This document shows positions 1 to 6,975 of a stretch of DNA of 9,503 bases, piece after piece. Within the stretch, counting starts at the first letter, position 1. Each line of letters opens with the position of its first letter. The translations under genes were made by a program, and so were the position numbers. The notes under the pieces are model-generated. The model ran no database searches, had not been told where the DNA came from, and was given only the letters and a program-made list of their open reading frames with translations. The stretch is from Ruminococcus sp. (lineage in GTDB: Bacteria > Bacillota > Clostridia > Oscillospirales > Ruminococcaceae): assembly GCA_014799675.1 (NCBI GenBank), contig JAAVHM010000129.1, forward strand, positions 1 through 9,503, written 5' to 3'.

Positions 1-55
1 ACCGCAGGCTCTCTTATAGCGTAGCCGGAGAGGGTAGGGAGTAAGGAAAGTGAGA

Positions 56-153
56 GCGCGAGAGAGAAAACCTAAGAGGGGAGGGGGAGGCGGCGCGCGT
101 CCAACAAATCCCATGAGCGCTCCCCCTCCCCTCTTTGGTTGTCTCTCTCGCAC
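56..153. repeat. Long imperfect inverted repeat (hairpin/cruciform)
   Basis: Positions 56-88 are complementary to 121-153 at 30 of 33 positions. After a one-base bulge the stem continues for about 3 more pairs, leaving a loop near 93-116. The left arm is almost all purine (runs of GAGAGA, GAGGGG, AGGGGG) and the right arm almost all pyrimidine. No T-run follows on either strand, so it does not look like an ordinary intrinsic terminator. Short reading frames cross it on both strands, but their Pro/Gly/Arg-rich products simply reflect the repeat. It could be a dispersed palindromic repeat, part of a structured RNA, or a remnant of a small mobile element; the sequence alone cannot decide. Confidence 0.75.
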
Positions 154-370
154 CCCTGTGAACGAGGAACAGTTCCTAACATTGCTTCTAAAATTCAAAG
201 ACAAACCAACAATTTCAAACGCACCCTGTGAACAACTTAACAGTTTATAATATACAATCTAAAATCCAAACACAAATAAATAAACAAACAACCAACAATT
301 TCCCAAAAAGAAACCAAAATAAAATTACCAAAAACGATAAACAAAAATTCACCCGCAGCACTAATAGGAG
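154..370. other. A/C-rich, G-poor intergenic stretch with short repeats
   Basis: No credible coding region is seen here. From about 181 to 360 the plus strand is dominated by A and C, with only about ten G residues. Two short direct repeats occur: CACCCTGTGAAC at 222-233 (copy with one extra C at 151-163) and CCAACAATTTC at 206-216 and 292-302. A small palindrome, AGGAAC-A-GTTCCT, lies near 165-177. The G/T-rich complement would give a largely unstructured leader if transcribed leftwards. Confidence 0.55.
247..275 (-). promoter_or_regulatory. Possible leftward promoter facing the inverted repeat
   Basis: Read on the minus strand there is TTGTGT (270-275), a 17-base spacer, and TATTAT (247-252). 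Transcription would start near 240 and run through the 56-153 inverted repeat and out of the window. The -35 box is only moderately close to TTGACA and the region is AT-rich, so a chance match is possible. Confidence 0.3.
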
Positions 371-399
371 TTGCAAAAAAGGAAAAAGTATGCTATAAT
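371..399 (+). promoter_or_regulatory. Sigma-A-type promoter of rimO-pgsA
   Basis: A -35 box TTGCAA (371-376) is followed by a 17-base spacer and a perfect TATAAT (394-399). TGC directly before the -10 makes it an extended -10 promoter. Transcription should begin about 406, giving a leader of about 25 nt. This excludes the ATG-like start at 371 for rimO, because that codon lies inside the promoter. Confidence 0.8.
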
Positions 400-430
400 G
401 TTTTTAACTAATTTAAAAAGGATGTTTGCT

Positions 431-1771
431 ATGTCAGTACGTGTTGGATTGGTCTCTCTCGGCTGTACAAAAAATCAGGTGGACGCAGAGAGAATGCTCT
501 ATAAAATTCGCGAGGCAGGGTATCAGCTTGTAAGCGACGCCGCCCTTGCGGATATTGCTATTATAAATACCTGCGGTTTTATCGAGTCCGCAAAGCAGGA
601 AGCTATCGAGACTATTTTTGAATTCGCTGCTCTGAAAAGCGAGGGCAGGATCAAAAAAATTGTCATCACAGGCTGCCTTGCGGAGCGTTACCGACGGGAG
701 GTCGCCGAGCTTATCCCCGAGGCGGACGCCGTTGTGGGTATCGGCTGCAACGAGGATATTGTTTCGGTTTTGGGGAAAATTATTGAGGATAACTATACGG
801 AAGCAATTCAGCGTTACGATGATAAGGAAAAGCTTCCGCTGACGGGGGGACGTATTCAGACTACCCTGTCATTCACCTCCTATCTGAAAATCGCGGAGGG
901 CTGCGACAACTGCTGTTCCTACTGCGCGATACCCTCAATACGTGGCAGGTTCAGGAGCGTGCCTATGGAAGAACTTCTTGACGAGGCAAGGGAATTGGTG
1001 CTGGGCGGCGTTCGGGAGCTTATCCTTATAGCGCAGGACACTACAAGATACGGTATCGACATTTACGGAGAATACAAGCTTCCCGAGCTTCTGAAAAAGC
1101 TTTGCGAAATTGAGGAATTGAAATGGATAAGGGTGCTGTACTGCTACCCCGAGCGCGTTACGGACGAGCTTCTGGACGTTATGGCAAATGAAGAAAAAAT
1201 CGTCAAGTACATGGACTTGCCCATACAGCACTGCGACGGTGAGATACTTAAAAAGATGAACCGCAGGGGGGACGAGGCTTCCCTCCGCGAGCTTATCAAA
1301 AAGATACGGGAAAAAGTTCCCGGAATAACCTTGCGTACCACGCTTATAACAGGCTTCCCGGGGGAGACGGAGGAACAGTTCAGCAGGCTTTCCGAATTTG
1401 TGGAGGACATGAAATTTGACCGTCTCGGCTGTTTTGCATTTTCTGCCGAGGAGGGAACTCCCGCCGCCGACATGGAGGGACAGCTTGACGAGGACGTTAA
1501 GGAACGCCGCGCCGAGGTCATTATGGAGCAGCAGATGATGATCGCAGTAAAGAAAAATAAGGCGCTTGTTGGTGAGACTATTGAGATAGTCATAGAGGGC
1601 TTCGACCGCTACGGCGACTGCTATTTCGGCAGAAGCGCGGCGGACGCTCCCGAGATAGACGGAAAGATCTTCTTTACCTCCGCGGGAAAAAGACAAGTCC
1701 CGGGAAAATTTGTCAAAGTAAAAATTACCGATATGCTTGATTACGATTTGATTGGAGAGATGGAAGAATGA
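431..1771 (+). CDS. rimO: Ribosomal protein S12 methylthiotransferase RimO
   Basis: The 446-aa product matches RimO, a radical-SAM enzyme with two [4Fe-4S] clusters that methylthiolates a conserved Asp of ribosomal protein uS12. Three N-terminal cluster cysteines are visible at about C12 (SLGCTKNQVD), C48 (NTCGF) and C82 (TGCLAERY). The radical-SAM motif CxxxCxxC is C158-C162-C165 (EGCDNCCSYCAIP), and a C-terminal TRAM-like domain lies at about 380-446. The CDNxCSYC form and the SLGCTKNQVD opening favour RimO over MiaB. The ATG at 431 is chosen because AAAAAGGA lies 8 bases upstream. An in-frame ATG at 422 has no properly spaced site, and the longer frame from 371 starts inside the promoter. 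Length is normal for the family. It overlaps pgsA by 4 bp (ATGA), so the two are translationally coupled. Confidence 0.95.
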   Translation: MSVRVGLVSLGCTKNQVDAERMLYKIREAGYQLVSDAALADIAIINTCGFIESAKQEAIETIFEFAALKSEGRIKKIVITGCLAERYRREVAELIPEADAVVGIGCNEDIVSVLGKIIEDNYTEAIQRYDDKEKLPLTGGRIQTTLSFTSYLKIAEGCDNCCSYCAIPSIRGRFRSVPMEELLDEARELVLGGVRELILIAQDTTRYGIDIYGEYKLPELLKKLCEIEELKWIRVLYCYPERVTDELLDVMANEEKIVKYMDLPIQHCDGEILKKMNRRGDEASLRELIKKIREKVPGITLRTTLITGFPGETEEQFSRLSEFVEDMKFDRLGCFAFSAEEGTPAADMEGQLDEDVKERRAEVIMEQQMMIAVKKNKALVGETIEIVIEGFDRYGDCYFGRSAADAPEIDGKIFFTSAGKRQVPGKFVKVKITDMLDYDLIGEMEE

Positions 1772-2328
1772 ACCTGCCGAATAAGCTTACGCTTTTAAGA
1801 GTTATACTTGTACCGTTTTTCGTGTTTTTTATGCTGACGGATATCGTCCCGTTCAGCCCCGCAATTGCCCTTGTGATATTTATTGCGGCAAGCGTTACGG
1901 ACGCTCTGGACGGACACATTGCAAGAAGCAGAAATCTTGTTACCACTTTCGGAAAATTCCTTGACCCCCTTGCTGACAAGGTGCTGGTAATTTCCGCCCT
2001 TATCTGTCTTAACAGTATCGGGGTGATCGGGGCAGTCCCCGTGATAATAATTGTAGCAAGAGAATTTATGGTGTCGGGTCTGCGGCTTGTTACGGCAAAC
2101 GAGGGCGTTGTTGTTGCGGCGGGAATTTGGGGCAAGCTTAAAACCGCTTTCACCATGGTCGCCGAGGTCGCGATCATGCTTGGACTTTGCTTCAGCTTTG
2201 AGGGACAGGCGGCGGATATCGCAAATATTGTTTATCAGGTTTTGATTTGGACAGCGACTGTTCTGACGGTTATTTCGGGGGGAGTTTACCTCAAAGGCTA
2301 CTGGAAATATATTGACGCTTCAAAATAA
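1768..2328 (+). CDS. pgsA: CDP-diacylglycerol-glycerol-3-phosphate 3-phosphatidyltransferase
   Basis: The 186-aa membrane protein belongs to the CDP-alcohol phosphatidyltransferase family. It carries the full signature DxxDGxxARx8GxxxDxxxD, with D45, D48, G49, A52, R53, G62, D66 and D70. The acidic residues bind the metal and CDP-diacylglycerol. PgsA makes phosphatidylglycerophosphate, the committed step to phosphatidylglycerol and cardiolipin. Hydrophobic segments at about 8-23, 31-44, 72-105, 127-143 and 153-175 fit the usual six-helix fold. The N-terminal start MNLPNKLTLLR and the length are typical. The start overlaps the rimO stop (ATGA), and rimO-pgsA is a common gene order in Clostridia. 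Other CDP-alcohol transferases share the motif, so the exact substrate rests on overall resemblance and context. Confidence 0.92.
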   Translation: MNLPNKLTLLRVILVPFFVFFMLTDIVPFSPAIALVIFIAASVTDALDGHIARSRNLVTTFGKFLDPLADKVLVISALICLNSIGVIGAVPVIIIVAREFMVSGLRLVTANEGVVVAAGIWGKLKTAFTMVAEVAIMLGLCFSFEGQAADIANIVYQVLIWTATVLTVISGGVYLKGYWKYIDASK

Positions 2329-2335
2329 AAAAATA

Positions 2336-2356
2336 AAAGGCGTATAAAACGCCTTT
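2336..2356. terminator. Convergent terminator between pgsA and a small minus-strand gene
   Basis: The stem AAAGGCG (2336-2342) pairs with CGCCTTT (2350-2356) around a 7-base loop. On the minus strand it is followed by TTATTTTTTTA, an excellent U-run, so it ends the small leftward gene. On the plus strand the T-run is poor, so it is probably a weaker terminator for pgsA. Confidence 0.75.
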
Positions 2357-2368
2357 AGGGTTGATTTG

Positions 2369-2533
2369 TTAATTTTTGTTATCGCCGCTGTCCTGTTCGG
2401 CTGCGGTTGTTCCCTTGTCAATTCTTGCAATTGCTTTTTTCAATATCTGTAGCGCTTTGTCGGCGTTATCAGTTTCGATCAAAGCCGCAAGAGACTCATA
2501 CAGGGTGCATAACTCTTGATTTGTCATTAACAT
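2369..2533 (-). CDS. Small hypothetical protein, 54 aa
   Basis: The product, starting MLMTNQELCTLYESLAALIE, is not a family I recognise. A predicted helical stretch (about residues 6-40, rich in Leu, Ala, Lys and Glu) is followed by a short polar tail ending SGDNKN. There is no signal peptide, membrane segment or metal motif. Support for it being real is contextual: AAAGGCGGTG precedes the ATG at 2533, a near-consensus promoter lies at 2566-2594, and a terminator follows at 2336-2356. An ATG two codons later (2527) is an equally possible start and would give 52 aa. It is convergent with pgsA and divergent from the YjbR-like gene. The helical pattern could mediate protein contacts, but no function is claimed. 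Confidence 0.7.
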   Translation of the reverse strand: MLMTNQELCTLYESLAALIETDNADKALQILKKAIARIDKGTTAAEQDSGDNKN

Positions 2534-2565
2534 CACCGCCTTTCACGAAATTATTTGCTGACTAT

Positions 2566-2594
2566 ATTATATCACAATTTTTTCAATATGTAAA
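2566..2594 (-). promoter_or_regulatory. Promoter of the 54-aa minus-strand gene
   Basis: On the minus strand TTTACA (2589-2594) is followed by a 17-base spacer and TATAAT (2566-2571), preceded by TGA, so it is also an extended -10. Transcription should start near 2559, about 26 bases before the ATG. Confidence 0.75.
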
Positions 2595-2636
2595 GTGTTT
2601 TAAAATTATCCTGCTTATCCTGCGGAGGGAATTTTT

Positions 2637-2990
2637 ATGACAAAAGAAGAATATATAGAATACTGCAAAACAATAGTCGGGGCTTCCCTTGACAACCCCT
2701 TTGAGGACACGGAAGCTTTAGTCGCCCGCCACAGCGACACGAGAAAATGGTTCGCGCTTATCATGGAGGTTGGCGGCAGGGACGTTGTAAATCTCAAATG
2801 CGAGCCTATGGAAGCTGATTTTCTGCGTACTGCTTACGAGGGCGTTACGGCAGGTTATCACATGAACAAGACCCATTGGAACACGGTCTATTTTGAGTCG
2901 GACGTTCCCCGTGAGGAAATCGAAAATATGACAATGAAAAGCTTTGAGCTTACAATGAAAAAGGTCAGAAAGAAAAGCAAATCAAAATAG
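2637..2990 (+). CDS. MmcQ/YjbR family protein
   Basis: This 117-aa protein looks like the MmcQ/YjbR family, small double-wing DNA-binding-like proteins of unknown biochemical role. Supporting signs are the early YCKTI...G segment with a Pro-Phe (DNPFED), the central W-F-A-L...VNLKCEP, and GYHMNKTHWNTV at about residues 73-84, the most conserved part of the family. The C-terminus ends in a Lys/Arg-rich tail (KKVRKKSKSK). GGAGGGA lies 7 bases before the ATG. The next gene begins 11 bases after its stop, so it is likely the first gene of a three-gene unit with the two lipoproteins, although its function has no obvious tie to them. I found no convincing sigma-A promoter directly upstream. Confidence 0.85.
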   Translation: MTKEEYIEYCKTIVGASLDNPFEDTEALVARHSDTRKWFALIMEVGGRDVVNLKCEPMEADFLRTAYEGVTAGYHMNKTHWNTVYFESDVPREEIENMTMKSFELTMKKVRKKSKSK

Positions 2991-3001
2991 GGGAAATTAT
3001 T

Positions 3002-4129
3002 ATGAAAAAATACAGATTATTCGGCGTACTGCTTTCCGCGGTCATGCTTGCTTCCTGTTCGGGAAATGCCGCGGAGGAGGAAATTTCGGAGACGGTTTCG
3101 GAAAGTACTGTGACGACCGCCGAAACAACGGCGGAAACAACAACAGAAACAACCACGGAGCAGGTCACAGAAACGACAACAACGGAAACAGAAGCGGAGG
3201 AAGTCCCGCAAGCCGCCGAGGAGAAATATGTGCAGGTTTCACCCGACACCGAATTTATTGATTATGAATTTATTGAGGATTATCAAGGTACTACAGACAT
3301 TGGGGAACTTGCGGACAAGGCTGTAGAATTCCTTATGACTACCGAGGAGTACGCCGACGCTATGTCAAAAATTGACGAAATAGATGTGGAATTCGGCGAG
3401 CCTTACATAAAGGACGGGAAAATATTCCCGCAGTTTGAGACCGCTTACACTGCCGACTATGACGGCAACGGCAGCACGGAGACATTTATAACGCTGAAAA
3501 TGCCAATGCGGGACAAATTCAGTTTACTCTATAGCTTTTTTATCTTTGCGGACAGCAAAGGGAATATGACCCTGCTTGACTATAACTGCGGCATTTACGA
3601 TACAATTTTTCTGGACTACGGCAAATTTAAGCAGATAACTTTCGGCGGAACAGGTCGTATCGGCGCAGAAGATATTACTTTTCTGTACGGCGTTATAAAC
3701 GGCGAAGTGAAAACTCTTTATTTGGGACGTGTTTCATTTTTTAAGGAGGATTGTTTCCTTTCAACACACGGCTGGATGAGCAGCGGCGAATTTATGTATT
3801 ACGACACTGCGGCGCAGGAGTATCGCTCAATAATAGGCGTACAAATGACTTTAGACGAAATAAAGGAAATGGACAAGGACGGCGTTCTTGCGGAATATTA
3901 CGAAAACGACGAGTACGGCGATCATATTTACGGGCTTGTTGGCGGCAAATATTACTGCGTAAACTTTGGCAAATATGAAACCGAAGCTGTTTATACATAT
4001 AACGGTAAATTTGAATTGGCTGAAAACTCCAAAGTCAGGTACAAGCTTGAAAATAACAGTACAGAAAACGCCGTCGTTGATATTGAAATTGAACAGGCTC
4101 TCGCAAACATGAAGCCTGTACAAAAATAA
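3002..4129 (+). CDS. Surface lipoprotein of unknown function with Thr/Glu-rich linker
   Basis: This 375-aa protein begins with a lipoprotein signal peptide. Its lipobox is LASC, with the modified Cys at residue 19, so it should be anchored on the outer face of the membrane. Residues about 21-70 are a low-complexity acidic linker full of Thr and Glu (TTAETTAETTTETTTE). A folded domain of about 300 aa follows that I do not recognise. At residues 152-160 it has DYDGNGSTE, a D-x-D-x-N-x-S-x-x-E arrangement like an EF-hand/calcium-loop or FG-GAP-type site. It lies 11 bases after the YjbR-like gene and 17 bases before the glycoside hydrolase lipoprotein, which has the same type of linker. It may be a partner of that enzyme or an unrelated cell-surface protein. 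The ribosome binding site (AGGGGA, 2990-2995) is moderate. Confidence 0.85.
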   Translation: MKKYRLFGVLLSAVMLASCSGNAAEEEISETVSESTVTTAETTAETTTETTTEQVTETTTTETEAEEVPQAAEEKYVQVSPDTEFIDYEFIEDYQGTTDIGELADKAVEFLMTTEEYADAMSKIDEIDVEFGEPYIKDGKIFPQFETAYTADYDGNGSTETFITLKMPMRDKFSLLYSFFIFADSKGNMTLLDYNCGIYDTIFLDYGKFKQITFGGTGRIGAEDITFLYGVINGEVKTLYLGRVSFFKEDCFLSTHGWMSSGEFMYYDTAAQEYRSIIGVQMTLDEIKEMDKDGVLAEYYENDEYGDHIYGLVGGKYYCVNFGKYETEAVYTYNGKFELAENSKVRYKLENNSTENAVVDIEIEQALANMKPVQK

Positions 4130-4146
4130 TAAAGGAGAATAATGTT

Positions 4147-5313
4147 ATGAAAAAAATCAAATTTTTTGAAGCGGCTCTTGCCGCATTAGTGGCTGTAAGC
4201 CTGCTTGCGGGCTGTACCGACAAAGGCGGCGGAACTGCGGACGTCTCCGACGATACAACAACAGCGGCGGAAACAACTGCGGCAGAGGAAGCTTCCTCCG
4301 CTTCTGCAAAGGTCACCGTGGACGGAACTAAATTCATGGTGGACGGCAAGGAGCTTTGGATAAACGGCGTAAACACTCCGTGGCAGAACTGGAACGATTT
4401 CGGCGGAAGCGCGTTTGAACCCGAGTTCTGGGACTCTCACTTTTCCGACCTCCACGACATCGGCGTAAACGCTGTCCGTGTGTGGATAAACTGCAACTCT
4501 ATGGTGGGCATAAAGCTTAAGACCACGGGCGAGGTCAAGGAAGTTCTTGACAAGCACTGGGAGGACGTTGACCAGCTTTTTGAAATTGCGGAAAAGCATC
4601 AGATATATGTTATGCCTACCCTGCTTTCCTTTGACCACTGCAAGGACACGAACTATGCCGACAGGTGGAGAGCGATAATCACCGACGACACCGCAATGCA
4701 GAGCTATATCGACAATTACGTGAAGCCCTTTGCGGAAAGGTACGGCTCTAACCCTTATCTGCTCGGCATTGACCTTATGAACGAGCCTGACTGGGTTCAC
4801 GAGAACGAGGAGTGCGGCAAGCTTTCCCTTGACAGTCTTTCCAACTTCTTTGCGAAGTGTACGGCGGCGGCTCACGAGGCTAACCCCGACACTCTTGTTA
4901 CCGTTGGCATGGGTATGATAAAGTACAATTCCGACAAGGGAAACTGCTCGGGCAATATTGTTTCCGACGAGATAATGAAAAGTCTCGGCGGCGACAAGGC
5001 TTGTCTGGACTTCTATTCCACACACTATTATAACTGGATGAAGCAGAACTGGGGCTGTCCCTATGATATGTCTCCCGAGGAGTACGGTCTTGATATGAGC
5101 AAGCCTGTGTTTATCGGCGAAACAAGCGCAGAGGGCGGCGAAACGCTGGTGGGTCTGTATGAAAAATGCTACAACAACGGCTGGAGTGGCGTTATGCTCT
5201 GGACCTCCAACAACGGCGCGGAACACGCTGACAACTGGTCGGACATTGAAGCGGCTATGGCGAAAATAAACGAGCTTGCTCCGGAAAAGGTTTATCCCAC
5301 AGGTAAGAAATAA
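4147..5313 (+). CDS. Lipoprotein glycoside hydrolase, GH5-like (mannanase/glucanase type)
   Basis: The 388-aa product has a lipoprotein signal peptide with lipobox LAGC (Cys23), then a Thr/Ala/Glu-rich linker to about residue 54, then a (beta/alpha)8 glycoside hydrolase domain resembling GH5. The probable acid/base Glu is E213 in LMNEPDW. The probable nucleophile is E325 in VFIGETSAEGG. Other typical pieces are INGVNTPW (72-79), VNAVRVWIN (107-115), HYY (293-295) and LWTSNN (351-356). Retaining GH5 enzymes cut beta-1,4 mannans or glucans; the sequence does not settle the substrate. No dockerin or carbohydrate-binding module is seen, so it is membrane-tethered and not cellulosomal. AAAGGAG stands 9 bases before the ATG. 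It is the last gene before a strong terminator and is probably co-transcribed with the preceding lipoprotein. Confidence 0.88.
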   Translation: MKKIKFFEAALAALVAVSLLAGCTDKGGGTADVSDDTTTAAETTAAEEASSASAKVTVDGTKFMVDGKELWINGVNTPWQNWNDFGGSAFEPEFWDSHFSDLHDIGVNAVRVWINCNSMVGIKLKTTGEVKEVLDKHWEDVDQLFEIAEKHQIYVMPTLLSFDHCKDTNYADRWRAIITDDTAMQSYIDNYVKPFAERYGSNPYLLGIDLMNEPDWVHENEECGKLSLDSLSNFFAKCTAAAHEANPDTLVTVGMGMIKYNSDKGNCSGNIVSDEIMKSLGGDKACLDFYSTHYYNWMKQNWGCPYDMSPEEYGLDMSKPVFIGETSAEGGETLVGLYEKCYNNGWSGVMLWTSNNGAEHADNWSDIEAAMAKINELAPEKVYPTGKK

Positions 5314-5326
5314 GTACAAATAAAAT

Positions 5327-5369
5327 AACAGGGACTATTTCAGTATTTGATGAAATAGTCCCTGTTTTT
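5327..5369. terminator. Strong bidirectional terminator between convergent operons
   Basis: A perfect 16-bp stem pairs 5327-5342 (AACAGGGACTATTTCA) with 5351-5366, around an 8-base loop. T-runs follow on the plus strand (TTTTTAATTTT) and, less well, on the minus strand (TTATTTTATTTG). It ends the lipoprotein/hydrolase unit and the oppositely oriented alpha/beta-hydrolase unit. Confidence 0.92.
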
Positions 5370-5397
5370 AATTTTCAATAATATCCGAGCAAGTTCG

Positions 5398-6138
5398 TTA
5401 TTTACATGACGATAAAAATTCAAGTATCATCGAATTCAGCTCATTCGCCTGTTCTCCGACAAAATGGGGACGGTGTCCGCCGCCTTTGACCTCGTATGCT
5501 TTTGCGGACGGAACTTTTTCCTTTAGCTCCGCACAAGTTCCGAATGGGTCGTTCTCTCCGTTTATAAAGAACGCGGGGCATTTTATCGCCGCCCATTCAG
5601 CGTCGGTCAGATTCGGGTGAGTTTTCCAATCGGCAACGGTTGTCCTTAAATAAGTCTGCCAATCACCCCTGTGAGCGTCAAAATGTCTTGACTTCATGTC
5701 CTCAATAAAGTTTGTGTCATTTGCTTCCAGAAGTTTTTCCGGCAGAAAGCTGTCCGCACCCTCCACTCTGGGGAAAGCCCCTCCTCCCACCGTAACAAGA
5801 CTTTTAACCTTTTCAGGGTATTTTGCAGCCATATAGCAGCCCACATATGCGCCGCAGCTGTAGCCGAAAATATGGGCGGACTTGATTTCCAAAGCCTCCA
5901 TAAAGGCTGCCATGTCGTCTGCGATCATTCGGCTGTTCCATTCAAGACTGCCGCATTTGGTTCTGCCGTGACCTCTGAAATCAGGAAAAAGACACCGATA
6001 ATTCCCCGAAAACGGCAGTATCTGAGCAGAAAAAGCCAGCAGTCCTCTGCTGAAATGACTGTGAAGGAACAGCAAAGCTTCTCCCCTGCCAAATTCCTCA
6101 TAGTATAGATCTAAATCATTCAGTTTAACATATGGCAT
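5398..6138 (-). CDS. Alpha/beta-fold hydrolase
   Basis: The 246-aa product is a standard single-domain alpha/beta hydrolase, probably cytoplasmic because no signal peptide is present. The oxyanion region is LFLHSHFSRG (23-32), and FPDFRGHGRT (51-60) is the typical strand-4 motif. The nucleophile elbow is GYSCG with Ser94, the acid is Asp197 (GENDPF), and the catalytic His is His222 (GGGHRPHF). All three triad residues are present, so it should be active. The substrate (ester, lactone, amide or peptide) cannot be read from sequence. AGGAG lies 9 bases upstream of the ATG at 6138; another ATG seven bases upstream is out of frame. It follows the cytidylate-kinase-like gene by 20 bases, so the two form an operon, though no functional link is obvious. 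Confidence 0.9.
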   Translation of the reverse strand: MPYVKLNDLDLYYEEFGRGEALLFLHSHFSRGLLAFSAQILPFSGNYRCLFPDFRGHGRTKCGSLEWNSRMIADDMAAFMEALEIKSAHIFGYSCGAYVGCYMAAKYPEKVKSLVTVGGGAFPRVEGADSFLPEKLLEANDTNFIEDMKSRHFDAHRGDWQTYLRTTVADWKTHPNLTDAEWAAIKCPAFFINGENDPFGTCAELKEKVPSAKAYEVKGGGHRPHFVGEQANELNSMILEFLSSCK

Positions 6139-6158
6139 TGCATAGATCTCCTATGTTT

Positions 6159-6749
6159 TTATTTTTCCATATATGAAGCAATAATATCCACAACGCCGTC
6201 AATGCCGAATTTCTCGCTGTTCAGCGTGATGTGGTAATTTGTGTGGGAAGACCACTTTCTGTCGGTGTAAAAGTCATAGTAGCATTTGCGCTGCTTGTCG
6301 TGACGTTTTATAAGCTGCAAAGCCTGCTGCTCGGTAACGTCCATACGGCTCATTATGCGCTTTACACGGGCTTCTGTGGGAGCGTAGATGTACACGTTCA
6401 GAAGCTCTACGGGAGCGTCCTTTAAAATGTAGTCGGAACATCTGCCAACGATAACGGCGTTTTCGGTCTTTGCGATATCCCTTATTATCTGGGACTGGAG
6501 GGTGAACAGCGTGTCGTTTGCGGGGACGTTCACGTTAAAGCCCGTCTGACCCATTGAAGCGTAAAGCCACGGGTTTGCAGCCTTTTCGTCCGCCTCGGAA
6601 AGCACCGCATGGTTCATGCCGCCCTTTTCCGCCGCAAGGGTGATAAGGTTCCTGTCATAAAAAGCAAAGCCAAGCTTCCGGGCGATCTTCTCCCCTGCCT
6701 CGTGACCTCCGCTGCCGAACTGCCGACCTATAGTGATTATCTTGTTCAT
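6159..6749 (-). CDS. Cytidylate kinase-like family protein
   Basis: The protein (196 aa from the chosen start) resembles the cytidylate-kinase-2-like family, P-loop kinases of uncertain substrate common in Clostridia. The N-terminus IITIGRQFGSGGHEAG contains the modified P-loop, followed by FYDRNLI and, later, VIVGRCSDYIL. The LNVYIYAP...RVKRIM segment fits a kinase lid region. It is not the housekeeping Cmk. I prefer the ATG at 6749 (MNKIITIGRQ), because the AAAGGA site abuts the ATG at 6761 with no spacing. The 6749 start lies 12 bases from that site, which is long but workable, and MNKIITI is the usual family start. The 6761 start would add MSNF (200 aa). It is the first gene of an operon with the alpha/beta hydrolase. 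Confidence 0.85.
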   Translation of the reverse strand: MNKIITIGRQFGSGGHEAGEKIARKLGFAFYDRNLITLAAEKGGMNHAVLSEADEKAANPWLYASMGQTGFNVNVPANDTLFTLQSQIIRDIAKTENAVIVGRCSDYILKDAPVELLNVYIYAPTEARVKRIMSRMDVTEQQALQLIKRHDKQRKCYYDFYTDRKWSSHTNYHITLNSEKFGIDGVVDIIASYMEK

Positions 6750-6802
6750 AAAATTGCTCATTCCTTTCCGTTTGAAATTTTTAGTAAAAATTGCTTTACT
6801 AT

Positions 6803-6831
6803 ATTATAGCACCTTTGCATAAGAAATGCAA
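6803..6831 (-). promoter_or_regulatory. Promoter of the kinase-like/hydrolase operon
   Basis: On the minus strand TTGCAT (6826-6831), a 17-base spacer and a perfect TATAAT (6803-6808) preceded by TGC form an extended -10 promoter. Start of transcription is expected near 6796, about 47 bases before the preferred ATG. Confidence 0.7.
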
Positions 6832-6866
6832 GCGTTTGTTAAAAATATTTTTACATAATATACAAA

Positions 6867-6938
6867 ACGGCGTCCAAAACAAAGCCGCCGCAAGCTTGTC
6901 CCGCGGCGGAATAACGATTTATTGAATATGTACGCCGT
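6867..6938 (-). terminator. GC-rich nested hairpin, likely terminator of the 60-aa gene
   Basis: The inner stem CCGCCGC (6885-6891) pairs with GCGGCGG (6903-6909). An outer 7-bp stem, ACGGCGT (6867-6873) with ACGCCGT (6932-6938), encloses it. Read leftwards the structure runs into TTTTGTATATTATG, a modest U-run. Its position 38 bases after the stop of the 60-aa gene fits termination, but the two-level fold is more elaborate than usual. Confidence 0.6.
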
Positions 6939-6975
6939 CAGGCATACCTATATGAGAGACTGTCCGCAAAAATTT

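Noticed and set aside
50..250. Plus-strand frame of 66 codons across the inverted repeat
   Set aside because: Its Gly/Pro/Arg-rich first half is just the translated palindrome and its second half follows the A/C bias. There is no matching family and no support for translation.
1..370. CRISPR array or rRNA/tRNA gene
   Set aside because: No regularly spaced repeats of equal length, no cas genes, and no tRNA cloverleaf or rRNA signature could be found here or elsewhere in the window.
371..430. Upstream extension of rimO by 20 codons
   Set aside because: The extension begins inside the -35 box of a clear promoter and lacks a ribosome binding site. ATG 431 has AAAAAGGA at 8 bases and gives the family's usual N-terminus.
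4186..5319. Long minus-strand open frame opposite the glycoside hydrolase
   Set aside because: The plus strand encodes a complete hydrolase with signal peptide and catalytic motifs. The opposite frame has no recognisable domain and is a by-product of codon usage.
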